Below are positions 25,651 to 33,926 of a stretch of DNA of 64,000 nucleotides, piece by piece. The stretch is taken from assembly GCF_000167355.1 (NCBI RefSeq), contig NZ_AAEW02000009.1, positions 105,837 through 169,836 of the forward strand, written 5' to 3'. Made by a program: the position numbers and the translations under genes. Position 1 is the first letter of the stretch. Each line of letters opens with the position of its first letter. This DNA comes from Desulfuromonas acetoxidans DSM 684. GTDB lineage: Bacteria > Desulfobacterota > Desulfuromonadia > Desulfuromonadales > Desulfuromonadaceae. The notes below the pieces were generated by a model. The model was not told the origin of the DNA, made no database searches, and was given only the letters and a program-made list of their open reading frames with translations.

Positions 25651-26925
25651 ATGACTTTCTCTAAAACGCAACAACGCTATCTGCAACGCCACGCCTTGAG
25701 TGGGCCATGGACACTGGAAGGGGTGCAGGGAGATAAGTATCGTGGTGCGGTGGTGATTCCCGCTCTGGCAGAAGGGGAAGTGTTATGGGCAACCCTCAAT
25801 ACTCTGTTGAGTCAGAGCGGTGGCTGGCCGGACGACTGGCTGGTTGTTGTTGTGATCAATGCCCGCGAAGACAGTGATGCACAACAGGTGGATAGCAATC
25901 TGAAGGATCTTGAACAGTTACGTCGTGGGCGTTTTGCACCTGCGCCGGTAAGCTGGGTGGATGCGTCGGGTGGCGGCTGTCGCTTGTCGATCAAACGCGG
26001 AGGCGTCGGCATGGCACGCAAACTTGGTTGTGACTTGGTACTGCCTTATCTGGCTGATAAGGGTCTTCTGGTGCATCTGGATGCCGACTGCCGGGTGGAA
26101 GATACTTATCTGACGGTCATTGAAGACTATTTTACCCGCCATGAGGGGGGTGGCGTGCTGCCGTATTGTCATCCTTTGCCGACCACCCAACCGTTTCGTG
26201 CGGCCATGATCTGCTACGAGCTCTATCTGCGCTGTCACCGTCAAGGGTTGCAATGGGCGGGCTCGCCCTATGCTTATCATGCGATCGGCAGTACCATGGT
26301 CAGTACGGCTGAAGCTTATGTCAAAGCCGGTGGCATGAACTGCCGTCAGGCCGGGGAGGATTTCTATTTTCTTCAACAGGTGGCCAAGATCTCAGCTGTT
26401 GATTACCTCGAGGGCACGGTAGTGTGGCCGTCGTCTCGCATTTCGCAACGTACGCCCTTTGGTACTGGACAGGTAATTGCCGCCAGTGAAGAGGATACGC
26501 TACAGCAGCTTTACCATCCCGCCACCTATGCAGTGCTGCGTGATTGGTTGCGAACGGCCACTGAACACCCTCAGGAGACTTCCCAGCAGTTATTGGAACG
26601 GGCCGCCGCCATTGACACTGTGTTGCATAATTTTCTGCTCAAGGAAGGTTTTGCCGAGCGTTGGAGGCAGTTGTGTCGCACCCATGGAACCATAGAGCGC
26701 CGACTGCGGGCGTTTCACGAATGGTTTGACGGGTTAAAGAGCTTGCGCTGTATTCATGCTCTTGGCGAGACATATCCGGTTGCGCCGGCGGTTGAACAGG
26801 TGCCGCGGCTTTTTGAGTTGTGGGGATGGGACGCCTGTTGTGATCTGGAGGAGGCTTTGATTCAGTTGCGACGGCAGGATTTGTCGTGGTTGGCGGAAGG
26901 GGATGCGGCTTTTTTGTTGGATTAG
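25651..26925 (+). CDS. Family 2-type glycosyltransferase
   Basis: 424 residues, soluble. The GT-A core begins with AVVIPALAEGEVLWATLNTLL and includes a DxD-like motif HLDADCRVEDTY (about 143-154) after VGMARKLGCDLV. The acceptor region has AGGMNCRQAGEDFYFLQQVAK, matching the ED motif of inverting GT2 enzymes. The C-terminal 150 residues are helical and not assigned. Donor and acceptor sugars are unknown. No polysaccharide cluster surrounds it. A dispersed repeat starts about 6 nt after its stop. Confidence 0.75.
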   Translation: MTFSKTQQRYLQRHALSGPWTLEGVQGDKYRGAVVIPALAEGEVLWATLNTLLSQSGGWPDDWLVVVVINAREDSDAQQVDSNLKDLEQLRRGRFAPAPVSWVDASGGGCRLSIKRGGVGMARKLGCDLVLPYLADKGLLVHLDADCRVEDTYLTVIEDYFTRHEGGGVLPYCHPLPTTQPFRAAMICYELYLRCHRQGLQWAGSPYAYHAIGSTMVSTAEAYVKAGGMNCRQAGEDFYFLQQVAKISAVDYLEGTVVWPSSRISQRTPFGTGQVIAASEEDTLQQLYHPATYAVLRDWLRTATEHPQETSQQLLERAAAIDTVLHNFLLKEGFAERWRQLCRTHGTIERRLRAFHEWFDGLKSLRCIHALGETYPVAPAVEQVPRLFELWGWDACCDLEEALIQLRRQDLSWLAEGDAAFLLD

Positions 26926-26930
26926 GTTTT

Positions 26931-27258
26931 TAAGGTCAAAGTCAAGGTCAAGTTCGCCGGGTCTCGTCCCGGCGGCCGACATACTTTTGACTGGCCGCTC
27001 AAAAGTATGCAAAAACCAGCTTGAACACCTCCTGAACCTGGATCAACCGACACAGAGTCTGTTTCCGTCATGCTCCACAGATTCGGCTCGCCGCCCTTTA
27101 GGTCGGCGAATCATGCAACTCATCACCTTTGGCGTAAAACCTTGATAACGATCTTTCGTCTTTCTTTAGTTCTGGTGTGGCGCCGATCTAACGGGTGGAC
27201 AATGCCCACCCTGCAGTAGTTTGTTATTTAGCCTCCCAGCTCTCCCGTTCAGCAGCAG
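26931..27258. repeat. Dispersed repeat, module A copy 4
   Basis: Starts with ggtcaa agtcaa ggtcaa immediately after the glycosyltransferase stop. It has the CATACTTTTGA/TCAAAAGTATG stem and the GGGTGGAC/TGCCCACCC region, then the first 15-20 bases of module B (ctctcccgttcagcag) before ending near lrgB. Confidence 0.8.
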
Positions 27259-27288
27259 GCTGTATCAATATATGGCAAGAGCGAAAAG

Positions 27289-27990
27289 CTATCCCGGTGG
27301 CAACACCCCCTGCAACAAAGGAATCAACAACGCCGTTGCAATCCCATTCAGCCCAATCGCCAATCCGGCAATCGCCCCACCCAGCACATCAATCTCCAAC
27401 ATCCGTCCGGTGCCGATTCCATGCGCGGCGGTGCCCATGGCCAACCCCATGGAGGCCGGATCGGTGATGCGCAGCAGGCGGCAAAGGCTCGGGCCGATCA
27501 GAGCGCCAAAGCAGCCGGTCAGTACAACAACGGCCGCTGTCAGCGGGGTGATCGCGCCGATTTTGTCAGCAATGCCGATGGCAATCGGCGTGGTCACCGA
27601 TTTGGGTGCCATGGTCAGGGCCAACTGACGACTGCCACCCATCAGCAGGATGATCCCCGAGGCGCTGACAATTGACGCCGTGGCTCCGGCAATAATACCC
27701 CCGGCAATCGGGATCAGCCGATGGGTGATCTCACTGCGGCGCTCATAGAGTGGTACGCCCAGAGCCACCACGGCCGGACCGAGCAGAAACAGGATCATGT
27801 CACCGCCCAGGGCATAGTCGTCATATGGAGTGCCGGTCACAGAGAGAAGAACAATGATGGCGATGATGGTCAGGATCACCGGATTGAACAAGGGATGCTG
27901 AAAACGGCGATAAAACAGACTGGCAAACTGAAAGATGATCAGGGTCAGGGCAATGCCGAACAGAGGCGTATGCAGTAGGCTGTCGCTCAT
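27289..27990 (-). CDS. lrgB: LrgB/CidB-family membrane protein
   Basis: 233 residues with about seven hydrophobic helices. The family signature includes LLGPAVVALGVPLYERR, the SVTTPIAIGIADKIG segment, and a late GTAAHGIGTGRMLEID. LrgB/CidB proteins work with LrgA/CidA in holin-like control of autolysis and export of small organic acids. ATG 27990 has GGAGGAAAGC upstream and overlaps the lrgA stop by 4 nt (ATGA). Confidence 0.9.
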   Translation of the reverse strand: MSDSLLHTPLFGIALTLIIFQFASLFYRRFQHPLFNPVILTIIAIIVLLSVTGTPYDDYALGGDMILFLLGPAVVALGVPLYERRSEITHRLIPIAGGIIAGATASIVSASGIILLMGGSRQLALTMAPKSVTTPIAIGIADKIGAITPLTAAVVVLTGCFGALIGPSLCRLLRITDPASMGLAMGTAAHGIGTGRMLEIDVLGGAIAGLAIGLNGIATALLIPLLQGVLPPG

Positions 27991-28331
27991 GCTTTCCTCC
28001 GCCGGTGCAGTAGTTGATCGGTCAGGCCAGTAACGGCCAGCACCACCAGTGTACTGATTGTGGTGGCCAGAGTCAGGGGCAGCCATTGCTGTTGGATCAG
28101 TTCCGCGTAGACCATGACGCCGACGCCGGCGGGAATAAACAGCATCGACAGGTTGTCGAGCAGCAGTTGGGCCGCAACGCGTACCCATTCGAGCTGGATG
28201 ATCTCCAGGCGCAGGGCGAACAGTAACAACACCATGCCGATGACGCTGCCTGGCAGGGGCAGGTCCAGTACGGTGGCGGTCACCTCGCCGAGGTATTGAA
28301 AACCGAGTAAGATGGCAAAGCCGCGTATCAT
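27987..28331 (-). CDS. lrgA: LrgA/CidA-family holin-like membrane protein
   Basis: 114 residues with four hydrophobic helices: IRGFAILLGFQYLGEV, the LPLPGSVIGMVLLLFALRL segment with the conserved PG, LLDNLSMLFIPAGVGVM and a terminal helix. It matches the CidA/LrgA family. ATG 28331 follows AGGAG. The upstream hydrophobic-poor reading frame to 28469 is unlikely to be translated. Confidence 0.88.
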   Translation of the reverse strand: MIRGFAILLGFQYLGEVTATVLDLPLPGSVIGMVLLLFALRLEIIQLEWVRVAAQLLLDNLSMLFIPAGVGVMVYAELIQQQWLPLTLATTISTLVVLAVTGLTDQLLHRRRKA

Positions 28332-28725
28332 CAGGGACTCCTGTGGTGGGTAAGTTTGAAGGTGTTTTAGTATAGCGATAATTATGGGCTTGTGGAGGTT
28401 AAATCTTAGGTGTTGAGTGTCAGCGATGTCATGGTACTCAACAAATAACCAGCTTAACTTATTTAACAATTAAACGTTAGTTCTGGCCAATGCTGATGGT
28501 TTGCATGAGTTGCTGGACTGAGAAACGGTTACAGGTCGGTTTTGCATCCTTTTGTCGGCATAAAAAGGATGGTTGTTGCCGGGGCGCGTCCCGTGGCTCT
28601 CATTGTGGGGGGGGATACCTCAACGTTACCGCCGCGAAGGGTACTTGTCGGGTGGGGAGATCACATAAACGGCAGAGATCCCTCGTGGTGATGGAGACAC
28701 TCTGCCGTACTCAAACCATGCTTTG
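28332..28725. other. Non-coding region with a degenerate repeat
   Basis: No gene seen. Contents: a TGTTGAGT/ACTCAACA hairpin near 28411-28443; a diverged copy of the module B core at about 28538-28615, with CATCCTTTT/AAAAAGGATG and GCCGGGGCGCGTCCCG; and ACGGCAGAG/CTCTGCCGT at about 28668-28707, which could close the tat transcript. Confidence 0.5.
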
Positions 28726-29502
28726 CTACGAAAGTTGTGATGACGTTTCGCTTTGCTCTTTTGCCCCAAATATCCAGGCCCCCCAGATACCAACTTCATA
28801 AAGTACGACAAAAGGCAATGCAATGGCTGTCTGGGAAAAGATATCCGGTGGGGTGAGTAAGGCACCAACAACAAAGCCACAAAGAAGGGCATATTTCCGA
28901 TAACGACGTAACGTATGGTGATCGATGACGCCGAGGCATGACAGAAAAATCATGAAGATCGGCAGTTCAAAGACCACTCCAAATGCGAAAAGTAAGCGAC
29001 AGCAAAGAGTAAGATATCCGGCCATAGAAAGCATGGCATTAATATCACCAAGGTTTGTGCCGAACGAGATCAGAAAGATGAAAACTTGTGGAAAAATAAG
29101 CGTAAAGCCGAAATAACAACCGCTTCCAAAACAGAGACAACTTGCCAGGACGAAGGGCAATGCAAGACGTTTTTCTCCATGGTAGAGTGCTGGAGAGATA
29201 AAGGACCATGCCTGCCATAAAAATATCGGCAATGCCAGAAGTGCCCCTGCCAGAGCACTAACCTTCAAATAGGTAAAGAACGGTTCTGTTGCGTGGATAA
29301 ATACCAGCTGACTGCCCGTGGGTAGGGCATTGTGCAGCGGCGTGGACAGGAATGCAAACAGTTGCCCTGCCTGACTATAGCACACCGCGAAACACACCAG
29401 CCAAGCCAGGGCTGAAACAATCAGCCGCTGGCGCAGCTCGTCGAAGTGACTGAGATAATCGGCAAAACCAGTTTTCTTTGCATGAACCTGTTCATTCGCC
29501 AT
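28726..29502 (-). CDS. tatC: Twin-arginine translocase subunit TatC
   Basis: 258 residues with six hydrophobic helices. N-terminal family motifs are YLSHFDELRQRLI and, after helix 1, PLHNALPTGSQLVFIHATEPFFTYLK, which forms the signal-peptide binding surface. The FELPIFMIFLSCLGVI and ALLTPPDIFSQ segments are also conserved. It is the docking subunit for RR-signal proteins. The start is 2 nt after the preceding Tat gene, with only a weak ribosome site, so it is probably coupled. A Tat-signal flavoprotein is encoded about 1 kb upstream on the same strand. Confidence 0.93.
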   Translation of the reverse strand: MANEQVHAKKTGFADYLSHFDELRQRLIVSALAWLVCFAVCYSQAGQLFAFLSTPLHNALPTGSQLVFIHATEPFFTYLKVSALAGALLALPIFLWQAWSFISPALYHGEKRLALPFVLASCLCFGSGCYFGFTLIFPQVFIFLISFGTNLGDINAMLSMAGYLTLCCRLLFAFGVVFELPIFMIFLSCLGVIDHHTLRRYRKYALLCGFVVGALLTPPDIFSQTAIALPFVVLYEVGIWGAWIFGAKEQSETSSQLS

Positions 29503-29504
29503 GG

Positions 29505-29696
29505 TTATGAACGCTTGTCTTGATCATGGTCTGACATGTCGATTTCAATAGAATTTTTTATTTCTTGAGTTGCATGGCGAAACTCGTTGAGTCCACGCCC
29601 CAATGCTTTGGCAATCGCGGGCATTTTTTTTGGTCCCATAACCACCAGGGCAAGGATTAAAATCATCATTAATTCAGGCAGGCCGATTCCAAACAT
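29505..29696 (-). CDS. TatA/TatB-type component
   Basis: 63 residues: a short N-terminus (MFGIGLPEL), one membrane helix (MMILILALVVMGPKKMP) and the amphipathic helix AIAKALGRGLNEFRHATQEIK. The conserved GPKK(M/L)P hinge is present. The Glu in LPEL fits the TatB end of the family. The short acidic tail is unlike long TatB proteins, so A or B type is uncertain. ATG 29696 has AGGAG 7 nt upstream. Confidence 0.85.
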   Translation of the reverse strand: MFGIGLPELMMILILALVVMGPKKMPAIAKALGRGLNEFRHATQEIKNSIEIDMSDHDQDKRS

Positions 29697-29738
29697 ACTC
29701 AATCTCCTGTGCTTTTAGGGCAAACAACTCGCGAAGCT

Positions 29739-29915
29739 TCATGCTTCTGTCTGGTCGATCTGCTGGTCATTGGCGTTTTCTTCCTTGAGCCCTCCTTTGA
29801 AGTTGGTAATCCCTTTGGCCAATGAACTGCCAAGCTGAGGAAGCTTTTTCGCGCCGAATAAAACAATGACAATAGCGAGAATGATCAACAGTTCTTGCAT
29901 TCCTAATCCAAACAT
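29739..29915 (-). CDS. tatA: TatA-like small translocase protein
   Basis: A 58-residue protein, below common length cut-offs. It begins MFGLGMQELLIILAIVIVLF with the membrane helix, then GAKKLPQLGSSLAKGITNFKG and a short acidic tail ending in TEA. The hinge G(A/P)KKLP and the following FKGGLKEE match TatA, including the conserved Phe and Gly residues. AAGGACACTCTT precedes ATG 29915. It is the first gene of the tatA-tatB-like-tatC set. Confidence 0.88.
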   Translation of the reverse strand: MFGLGMQELLIILAIVIVLFGAKKLPQLGSSLAKGITNFKGGLKEENANDQQIDQTEA

Positions 29916-30019
29916 AAGAGTGTCCTTTTTTTAGGCCTGACTCAGGGGTGACGCACATTTTTACACGTTATGATCCACGCACTGATTCAGGTAAGAGTGA
30001 AACTGTCATTCAGGCAATC

Positions 30020-30048
30020 AACGGCCTGCCCGGAAAGGGCAGGCCGTT
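30020..30048 (-). terminator. 12-bp hairpin between the cytochrome gene and the tat genes
   Basis: AACGGCCTGCCC (30020-30031) and GGGCAGGCCGTT (30037-30048) around GGAAA. It lies just after the cytochrome stop (minus strand). The following GATTGCC is a poor T-tract, so termination may be partial. Confidence 0.55.
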
Positions 30049-30059
30049 TAACGGATTGT

Positions 30060-30449
30060 CTACTTTTGAAAGTTGGGGTAGTTAAACGAATGACAACCAG
30101 CGCACATCGGTTTTCTCGAACTATGCTCACCGTGACATTCCATGCAGGGAACATCTTTTCCGTAGTGCATATTATTGTGCGGATTTTGCCATTTTTCGTC
30201 TTCGGGGCGGGCCGTTGTCTTGACCAGTTCTTCAAGGTCATGGCAGGCCAGACAGGCGTCATCCTCAGGTAAGCTCAGAGGGCTTTTGTTTAAGTGGCAA
30301 GAATCACACGCCTTTTCCTCATAGAATTCGGCGTGATAACTACGACCTTTAATACCATCGAACTGAGTAAGGCTATCTGCGGCCATGCTGGTATTTGCCA
30401 ACAACATCAACAGCAGCACCAACATAAACCCTTGAATTGTAACTTTCAT
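30060..30449 (-). CDS. Periplasmic tetrahaem cytochrome c
   Basis: 129 residues. A Sec signal peptide (about 1-23, ending SMA-AD) precedes four haem-binding CxxCH motifs: CDSCH, CLACH, CMECH and CAGCH. The spacing and size match the tetrahaem domain that is fused to the flavin domain in Shewanella-type flavocytochrome c3. Here it is a separate subunit. The flavoprotein gene lies 52 nt upstream on the same strand, so the cytochrome should pass electrons from the quinone pool or CymA-type proteins to that flavoprotein in the periplasm. Confidence 0.92.
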   Translation of the reverse strand: MKVTIQGFMLVLLLMLLANTSMAADSLTQFDGIKGRSYHAEFYEEKACDSCHLNKSPLSLPEDDACLACHDLEELVKTTARPEDEKWQNPHNNMHYGKDVPCMECHGEHSSRKPMCAGCHSFNYPNFQK

Positions 30450-30501
30450 AACGTCTCCTTTTTTGACGGGAAGTCAAACGTTAAACGGGGTGGCGTTCTG
30501 C

Positions 30502-32031
30502 CTAACCCTTCATCATGGTTTCAGCCGCAGTCATTCCCATAACCATGCAGTCCGGAATGGAACAGCTGCCTAAGCGGCTGACGCCATGCATGCCCCCAGC
30601 AACCTCACCCGCTGCATACAGACCGGGAATGGGTTTCCATGTTGTGGAATCGATGACTCGCGCTTTAAGATCGATTTTAGCGCCACCCTGGCAATAGTGA
30701 ACTTTTGGCCAGTTACGTACGGTGACAAAGGGTGCTTTAAGGTATTTCCCTTTGGCTTTTTTCATCGGCTTGCCAAACTGCTTGTCGACACCTGCCTTGA
30801 CATAACCATTGTATTCATCAATTTGCTTTTTCAATGGCGCAAGAGGAATGTTGAAATGAGCGGCCAATTCTTCCAGAGTATCGAACTTCCAGCCGACGCC
30901 ATATTTGAGCACTTTTTTCATTGTTGGGTGTTCTTTAGCGTGTTCATAGCTGGTGATGGTGACTGGTGGAAGCGGTTTTCCATCATCATCCCGGCAGGTA
31001 AGCTCAGCATCGGCACGGGTTTTCCGGTCGGCAATTTCATTCATGAACCGACGTCCGGTTTTCGGGTAAACGGAAATAGAATGAGCAAAGTTGTAGATGG
31101 AGTAGTTGGAGACATAGCCGAAACCATCTTCATCAGGAGAAGCCCATGGTCCGGTCTGGATGTAGGCCATGTGAACTGGAACAGCGCCGACATCAAACAA
31201 CTCCAGAAGCGCCTCACCCGTGGCGTGGGGCAGGTTGGTGGAACCAACTTCCTCCGTCAATGTCGGATCCTGGGCACTGCGCAGCCCGACGTTGCGTGCA
31301 AAACCACCTGTGGCGATCAAAACCCCGCGCTGTGAGCGAACGTTGATTGCTGATCCCTCTTTACCGCGACCGAAATAATATCCTTCAAATATTTTTGCGC
31401 CGGCAACCTTGCCTTTGTCGTCAAAGATCAGGCTGTCGAACTTGGCTCGAGTCACCAGTCGGACGCCAAGGCGGCGACATTCTTTAATTAATGGCTGGGT
31501 GATTCCGGCGCCACAAGCAACGGTCGTCTGGTAGGTACGAGGGACAGAGTGTCCACCGAGTTGTTGCAGATAAGGGAAATACTCCGAACCAGCGTCCAAC
31601 GTCATCTGCAAGGCTTCTTTGGCGCGTGTGGCGACATGTTTCAGCAACTCTTTATCGGCAACACCGCGACCGGCCTTGAGCTGGTCTTTGGTCATGATTT
31701 CGGGAGAATCGGTTACCCCCTCTTTTTTTTGCAAAGGTGAGTTTGGAACCGCAAACAAACCACCGTTAAAGGCGGAGTTGCCACCCAAAACAGGCATTTT
31801 GTCATAGATTACCACGTCTTTGGCTCCAAGACGTTTTGCCTGAATGGCCGCTGCGAGTCCGGCAAAACCTGAACCGATAATCACAACCTCATGCTCTTGA
31901 TCCCAGCGTACATCACTTTTGCAGGACGTGGTGGCAAGAGCGGGACCGGCCAGGGTCACAGCCGCGCCAGCGACCCCCATGCCAATCAGGAATTTGCGGC
32001 GATCCGCCTGATGTCCTTTTGAGTCCTTCAT
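30502..32031 (-). CDS. Tat-exported flavoprotein reductase (FccA-like flavin subunit)
   Basis: 509 residues. The Tat signal DRRKFLIGMGVAGAAVTLAG (about 11-30) is followed by the FAD domain VVIIGSGFAGLAAAIQAKR. In the FRD-type catalytic region, the arginine segment ADRKTRADAEL, His about 445 in VHYCQGGAKID and Arg about 486 in GVSRLG align with Shewanella FccA residues R402, H504 and R544. The usual YIQAHPT, whose His holds a fumarate carboxylate, reads YIQTGPWASPDE. A different unsaturated acid is therefore the likely acceptor. With the neighbouring tetrahaem protein it forms a split flavocytochrome, the arrangement known for methacrylate/acrylate-type reductases. Confidence 0.88.
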   Translation of the reverse strand: MKDSKGHQADRRKFLIGMGVAGAAVTLAGPALATTSCKSDVRWDQEHEVVIIGSGFAGLAAAIQAKRLGAKDVVIYDKMPVLGGNSAFNGGLFAVPNSPLQKKEGVTDSPEIMTKDQLKAGRGVADKELLKHVATRAKEALQMTLDAGSEYFPYLQQLGGHSVPRTYQTTVACGAGITQPLIKECRRLGVRLVTRAKFDSLIFDDKGKVAGAKIFEGYYFGRGKEGSAINVRSQRGVLIATGGFARNVGLRSAQDPTLTEEVGSTNLPHATGEALLELFDVGAVPVHMAYIQTGPWASPDEDGFGYVSNYSIYNFAHSISVYPKTGRRFMNEIADRKTRADAELTCRDDDGKPLPPVTITSYEHAKEHPTMKKVLKYGVGWKFDTLEELAAHFNIPLAPLKKQIDEYNGYVKAGVDKQFGKPMKKAKGKYLKAPFVTVRNWPKVHYCQGGAKIDLKARVIDSTTWKPIPGLYAAGEVAGGMHGVSRLGSCSIPDCMVMGMTAAETMMKG

Positions 32032-32456
32032 GTTTGACCTCCGTAATGTGGTTTGACCTCCCCGCTAATCGGGACGGAATGAACCGGTTGATTTTCCGTA
32101 TGGTGAAATAAATGCCGTATTAAAACGTATCAACATTGATTCAGGTTACAAGTGCACCACGTACCGCTGACCAGATTTTTGTTATGTGCTGATTTTTGGC
32201 TGGTGTGCTTTGGCGTAAAAGTTAGCAGGCAATGTGGTGTGTCGGTAGGTCAGTTATCGGGGTTTTGTCGGGTATAAATGACTACCCGATAGAGGGGAAA
32301 TGTTCGTTTTCTTGCGTAAAATGATCAGATGAGCGTGATCCTGGTGCAGGTTTGTGGAATGGGGTAAAAGGAGGTTTGGTTGTATGGCGGGGCTGCACAG
32401 CCCTCCCCTTCAATCGGGTGGGCTGCGCGTGATCATTCCTGTCCCGTAGTGGTGAC
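32032..32456. other. Non-coding region between reductase genes
   Basis: No supported gene. Ribosome-site-like GGAGGTCAAACCACATTACGG repeats upstream of ATG 32031. Hairpins seen: TCGGGTA (32268-32274)/TACCCGA (32283-32289) and a CAGCCC/GGGCTG stem near 32398-32425 that may end the 32457-33926 transcript. Confidence 0.4.
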
Positions 32457-33926
32457 TCAACACGGTTTCATGGCAGCGTCACTGCGTGCAGCCCCGGCGT
32501 TTTTTCCTGCAATACGACCGAACACCAGACAATCGACAATCGCATTGCTGCCGAGCCGACTGGCGCCGTGAATGCCACCGGTCACTTCACCCGCCGCAAA
32601 AAGGCCGGGAATAGGCTGGTGGTCGTGGATTGAAAGCACTTGGGCATGGCTGTTGATCTGAATCCCGCCCATACAATGATGCACTTTCGGCAAAAGTCGG
32701 ATTGCGTAAAAAGGAGGTTTTGCAATCGGCTTAAGGTCCTTCACCAACGGCTTTCCAAATTCGATGTCACGGCCATGGGATAAAGATAAGTTATAACGTT
32801 CCAGAGTCTGATGCAGCTGTGGTAGTGGAATCGTATAAAATGCCGCTAACTCCTCAAGGGAGTTGAATTTTTTAACGACTCCGCGCTTCAGGCATTTATC
32901 GAGGGTGCTGGCATTTTTGACCCCTTCGCTGTCAACGATTGCGACAGGTGTAATGTTTTTCATCAACATGGCATCGGTGCGAAGTTTTCGGTCGGACAGT
33001 TCGTTGACAAAACGTTTACCGCTGCTGGAGTCGACCATGATTCCGTACGGAAACCCTGCCAGCAGCGTGAACATTGAACCGACACCCCAGCCTTTTTCAT
33101 CAAGTGAAGCCCAGGGGCCAAGTTGTATCCATGACAAGTGGACGGGGATGGCACCGACCTGTAGCGCACTGCTCAAGCCTTCGCCGGTAGCACCGACGTG
33201 ATTGGTGCTATCGATATTTTCTCCCAGCCGTGGGTCTTGACTTGTGCGCAAAAGGATATCGCGACTGAAACCGCCGGTGGCGAGAACGACCCCTCGATGA
33301 GCACGGAGTCGTTGTACGTTCCCTGAATCGCTGTTGGGAAACAGATAATTATCGCGTATTTCAACGCCTTGAATGTGGCCGCGCTGATCGGTGATCAGGC
33401 GCGTGAGTTGTGATTTCATCTGTACCGGAATCGCCATCTTATGGCACTCGGCGAGTAATGGTTGGATAATTCCCGAACCCGTGCTGGTCGCGGTAATGTA
33501 CGTTCGAGGGACACTATGTCCGCCAAGGTGGTTCAAACTGTCCTGGTACTCAACACCTAATTTTTCAATGGTCCAACGCAGCACGTCACCGGATTGTTCC
33601 GCAACCAAGCGGGCCAATTCAGGGTGATTTAAACCCATTCCTGCTTTGAGCATATCGTTAAACATCAGTTCAGGGCTGTCTTCTATCCCTTTATGGTGCT
33701 GCAAAGGGGAACCGGCTACAGCAATCAGGCCACCGCTGATTGCAGAGTTCCCACCTGGGATACGCATTTTTTCGAGTACCACGGTACGTGCTCCGGTCTG
33801 GGCGGCCTCGATCGCAGCCGCCAAACCGGCAAAACCGGAACCGATAACGACAACATCGTATTCCTGATCCCACGGCTGATCATCATATGTCATGGAGTTA
33901 CACCGATCTGGGCCAGAGTCAGTCAT
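32457..33926 (-). CDS. Cytoplasmic-type flavoprotein reductase paralogue
   Basis: 489 residues, clearly paralogous to the Tat-exported reductase: VVVIGSGFAGLAAAIEAAQ, GGNSAISGGLIAV, LGGHSVPRTYI, SWIQLGPWASLDEKG, SDRKLRTDAML, KVHHCMGGIQIN and GASRLGSNAIVDC. It keeps the equivalents of R402, H504 and R544 and shares the GPW replacement of the fumarate His. There is no signal peptide, RR motif or CxxCH, so it should act in the cytoplasm with a soluble electron donor. ATG 33926 has GGGAGG at 6 nt; a GTG at 33944 is less likely. It overlaps the regulator gene by 8 nt. Confidence 0.87.
   Translation of the reverse strand: MTDSGPDRCNSMTYDDQPWDQEYDVVVIGSGFAGLAAAIEAAQTGARTVVLEKMRIPGGNSAISGGLIAVAGSPLQHHKGIEDSPELMFNDMLKAGMGLNHPELARLVAEQSGDVLRWTIEKLGVEYQDSLNHLGGHSVPRTYITATSTGSGIIQPLLAECHKMAIPVQMKSQLTRLITDQRGHIQGVEIRDNYLFPNSDSGNVQRLRAHRGVVLATGGFSRDILLRTSQDPRLGENIDSTNHVGATGEGLSSALQVGAIPVHLSWIQLGPWASLDEKGWGVGSMFTLLAGFPYGIMVDSSSGKRFVNELSDRKLRTDAMLMKNITPVAIVDSEGVKNASTLDKCLKRGVVKKFNSLEELAAFYTIPLPQLHQTLERYNLSLSHGRDIEFGKPLVKDLKPIAKPPFYAIRLLPKVHHCMGGIQINSHAQVLSIHDHQPIPGLFAAGEVTGGIHGASRLGSNAIVDCLVFGRIAGKNAGAARSDAAMKPC

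Noticed and set aside
28332..28469. Longer LrgA start at 28469
   Set aside because: The extra 46 residues are polar with no helix match to the family, and ATG 28331 has a clear AGGAG site.
30502..32031. Annotation as fumarate reductase
   Set aside because: The histidine that binds the fumarate carboxylate is replaced in both paralogues, so the narrower name is not supported.
32384..32449. A 21-codon frame after a good ribosome site (AAGGAGG) between the two reductase genes
   Set aside because: It overlaps a hairpin, has no recognisable features and is too short to support as a gene.
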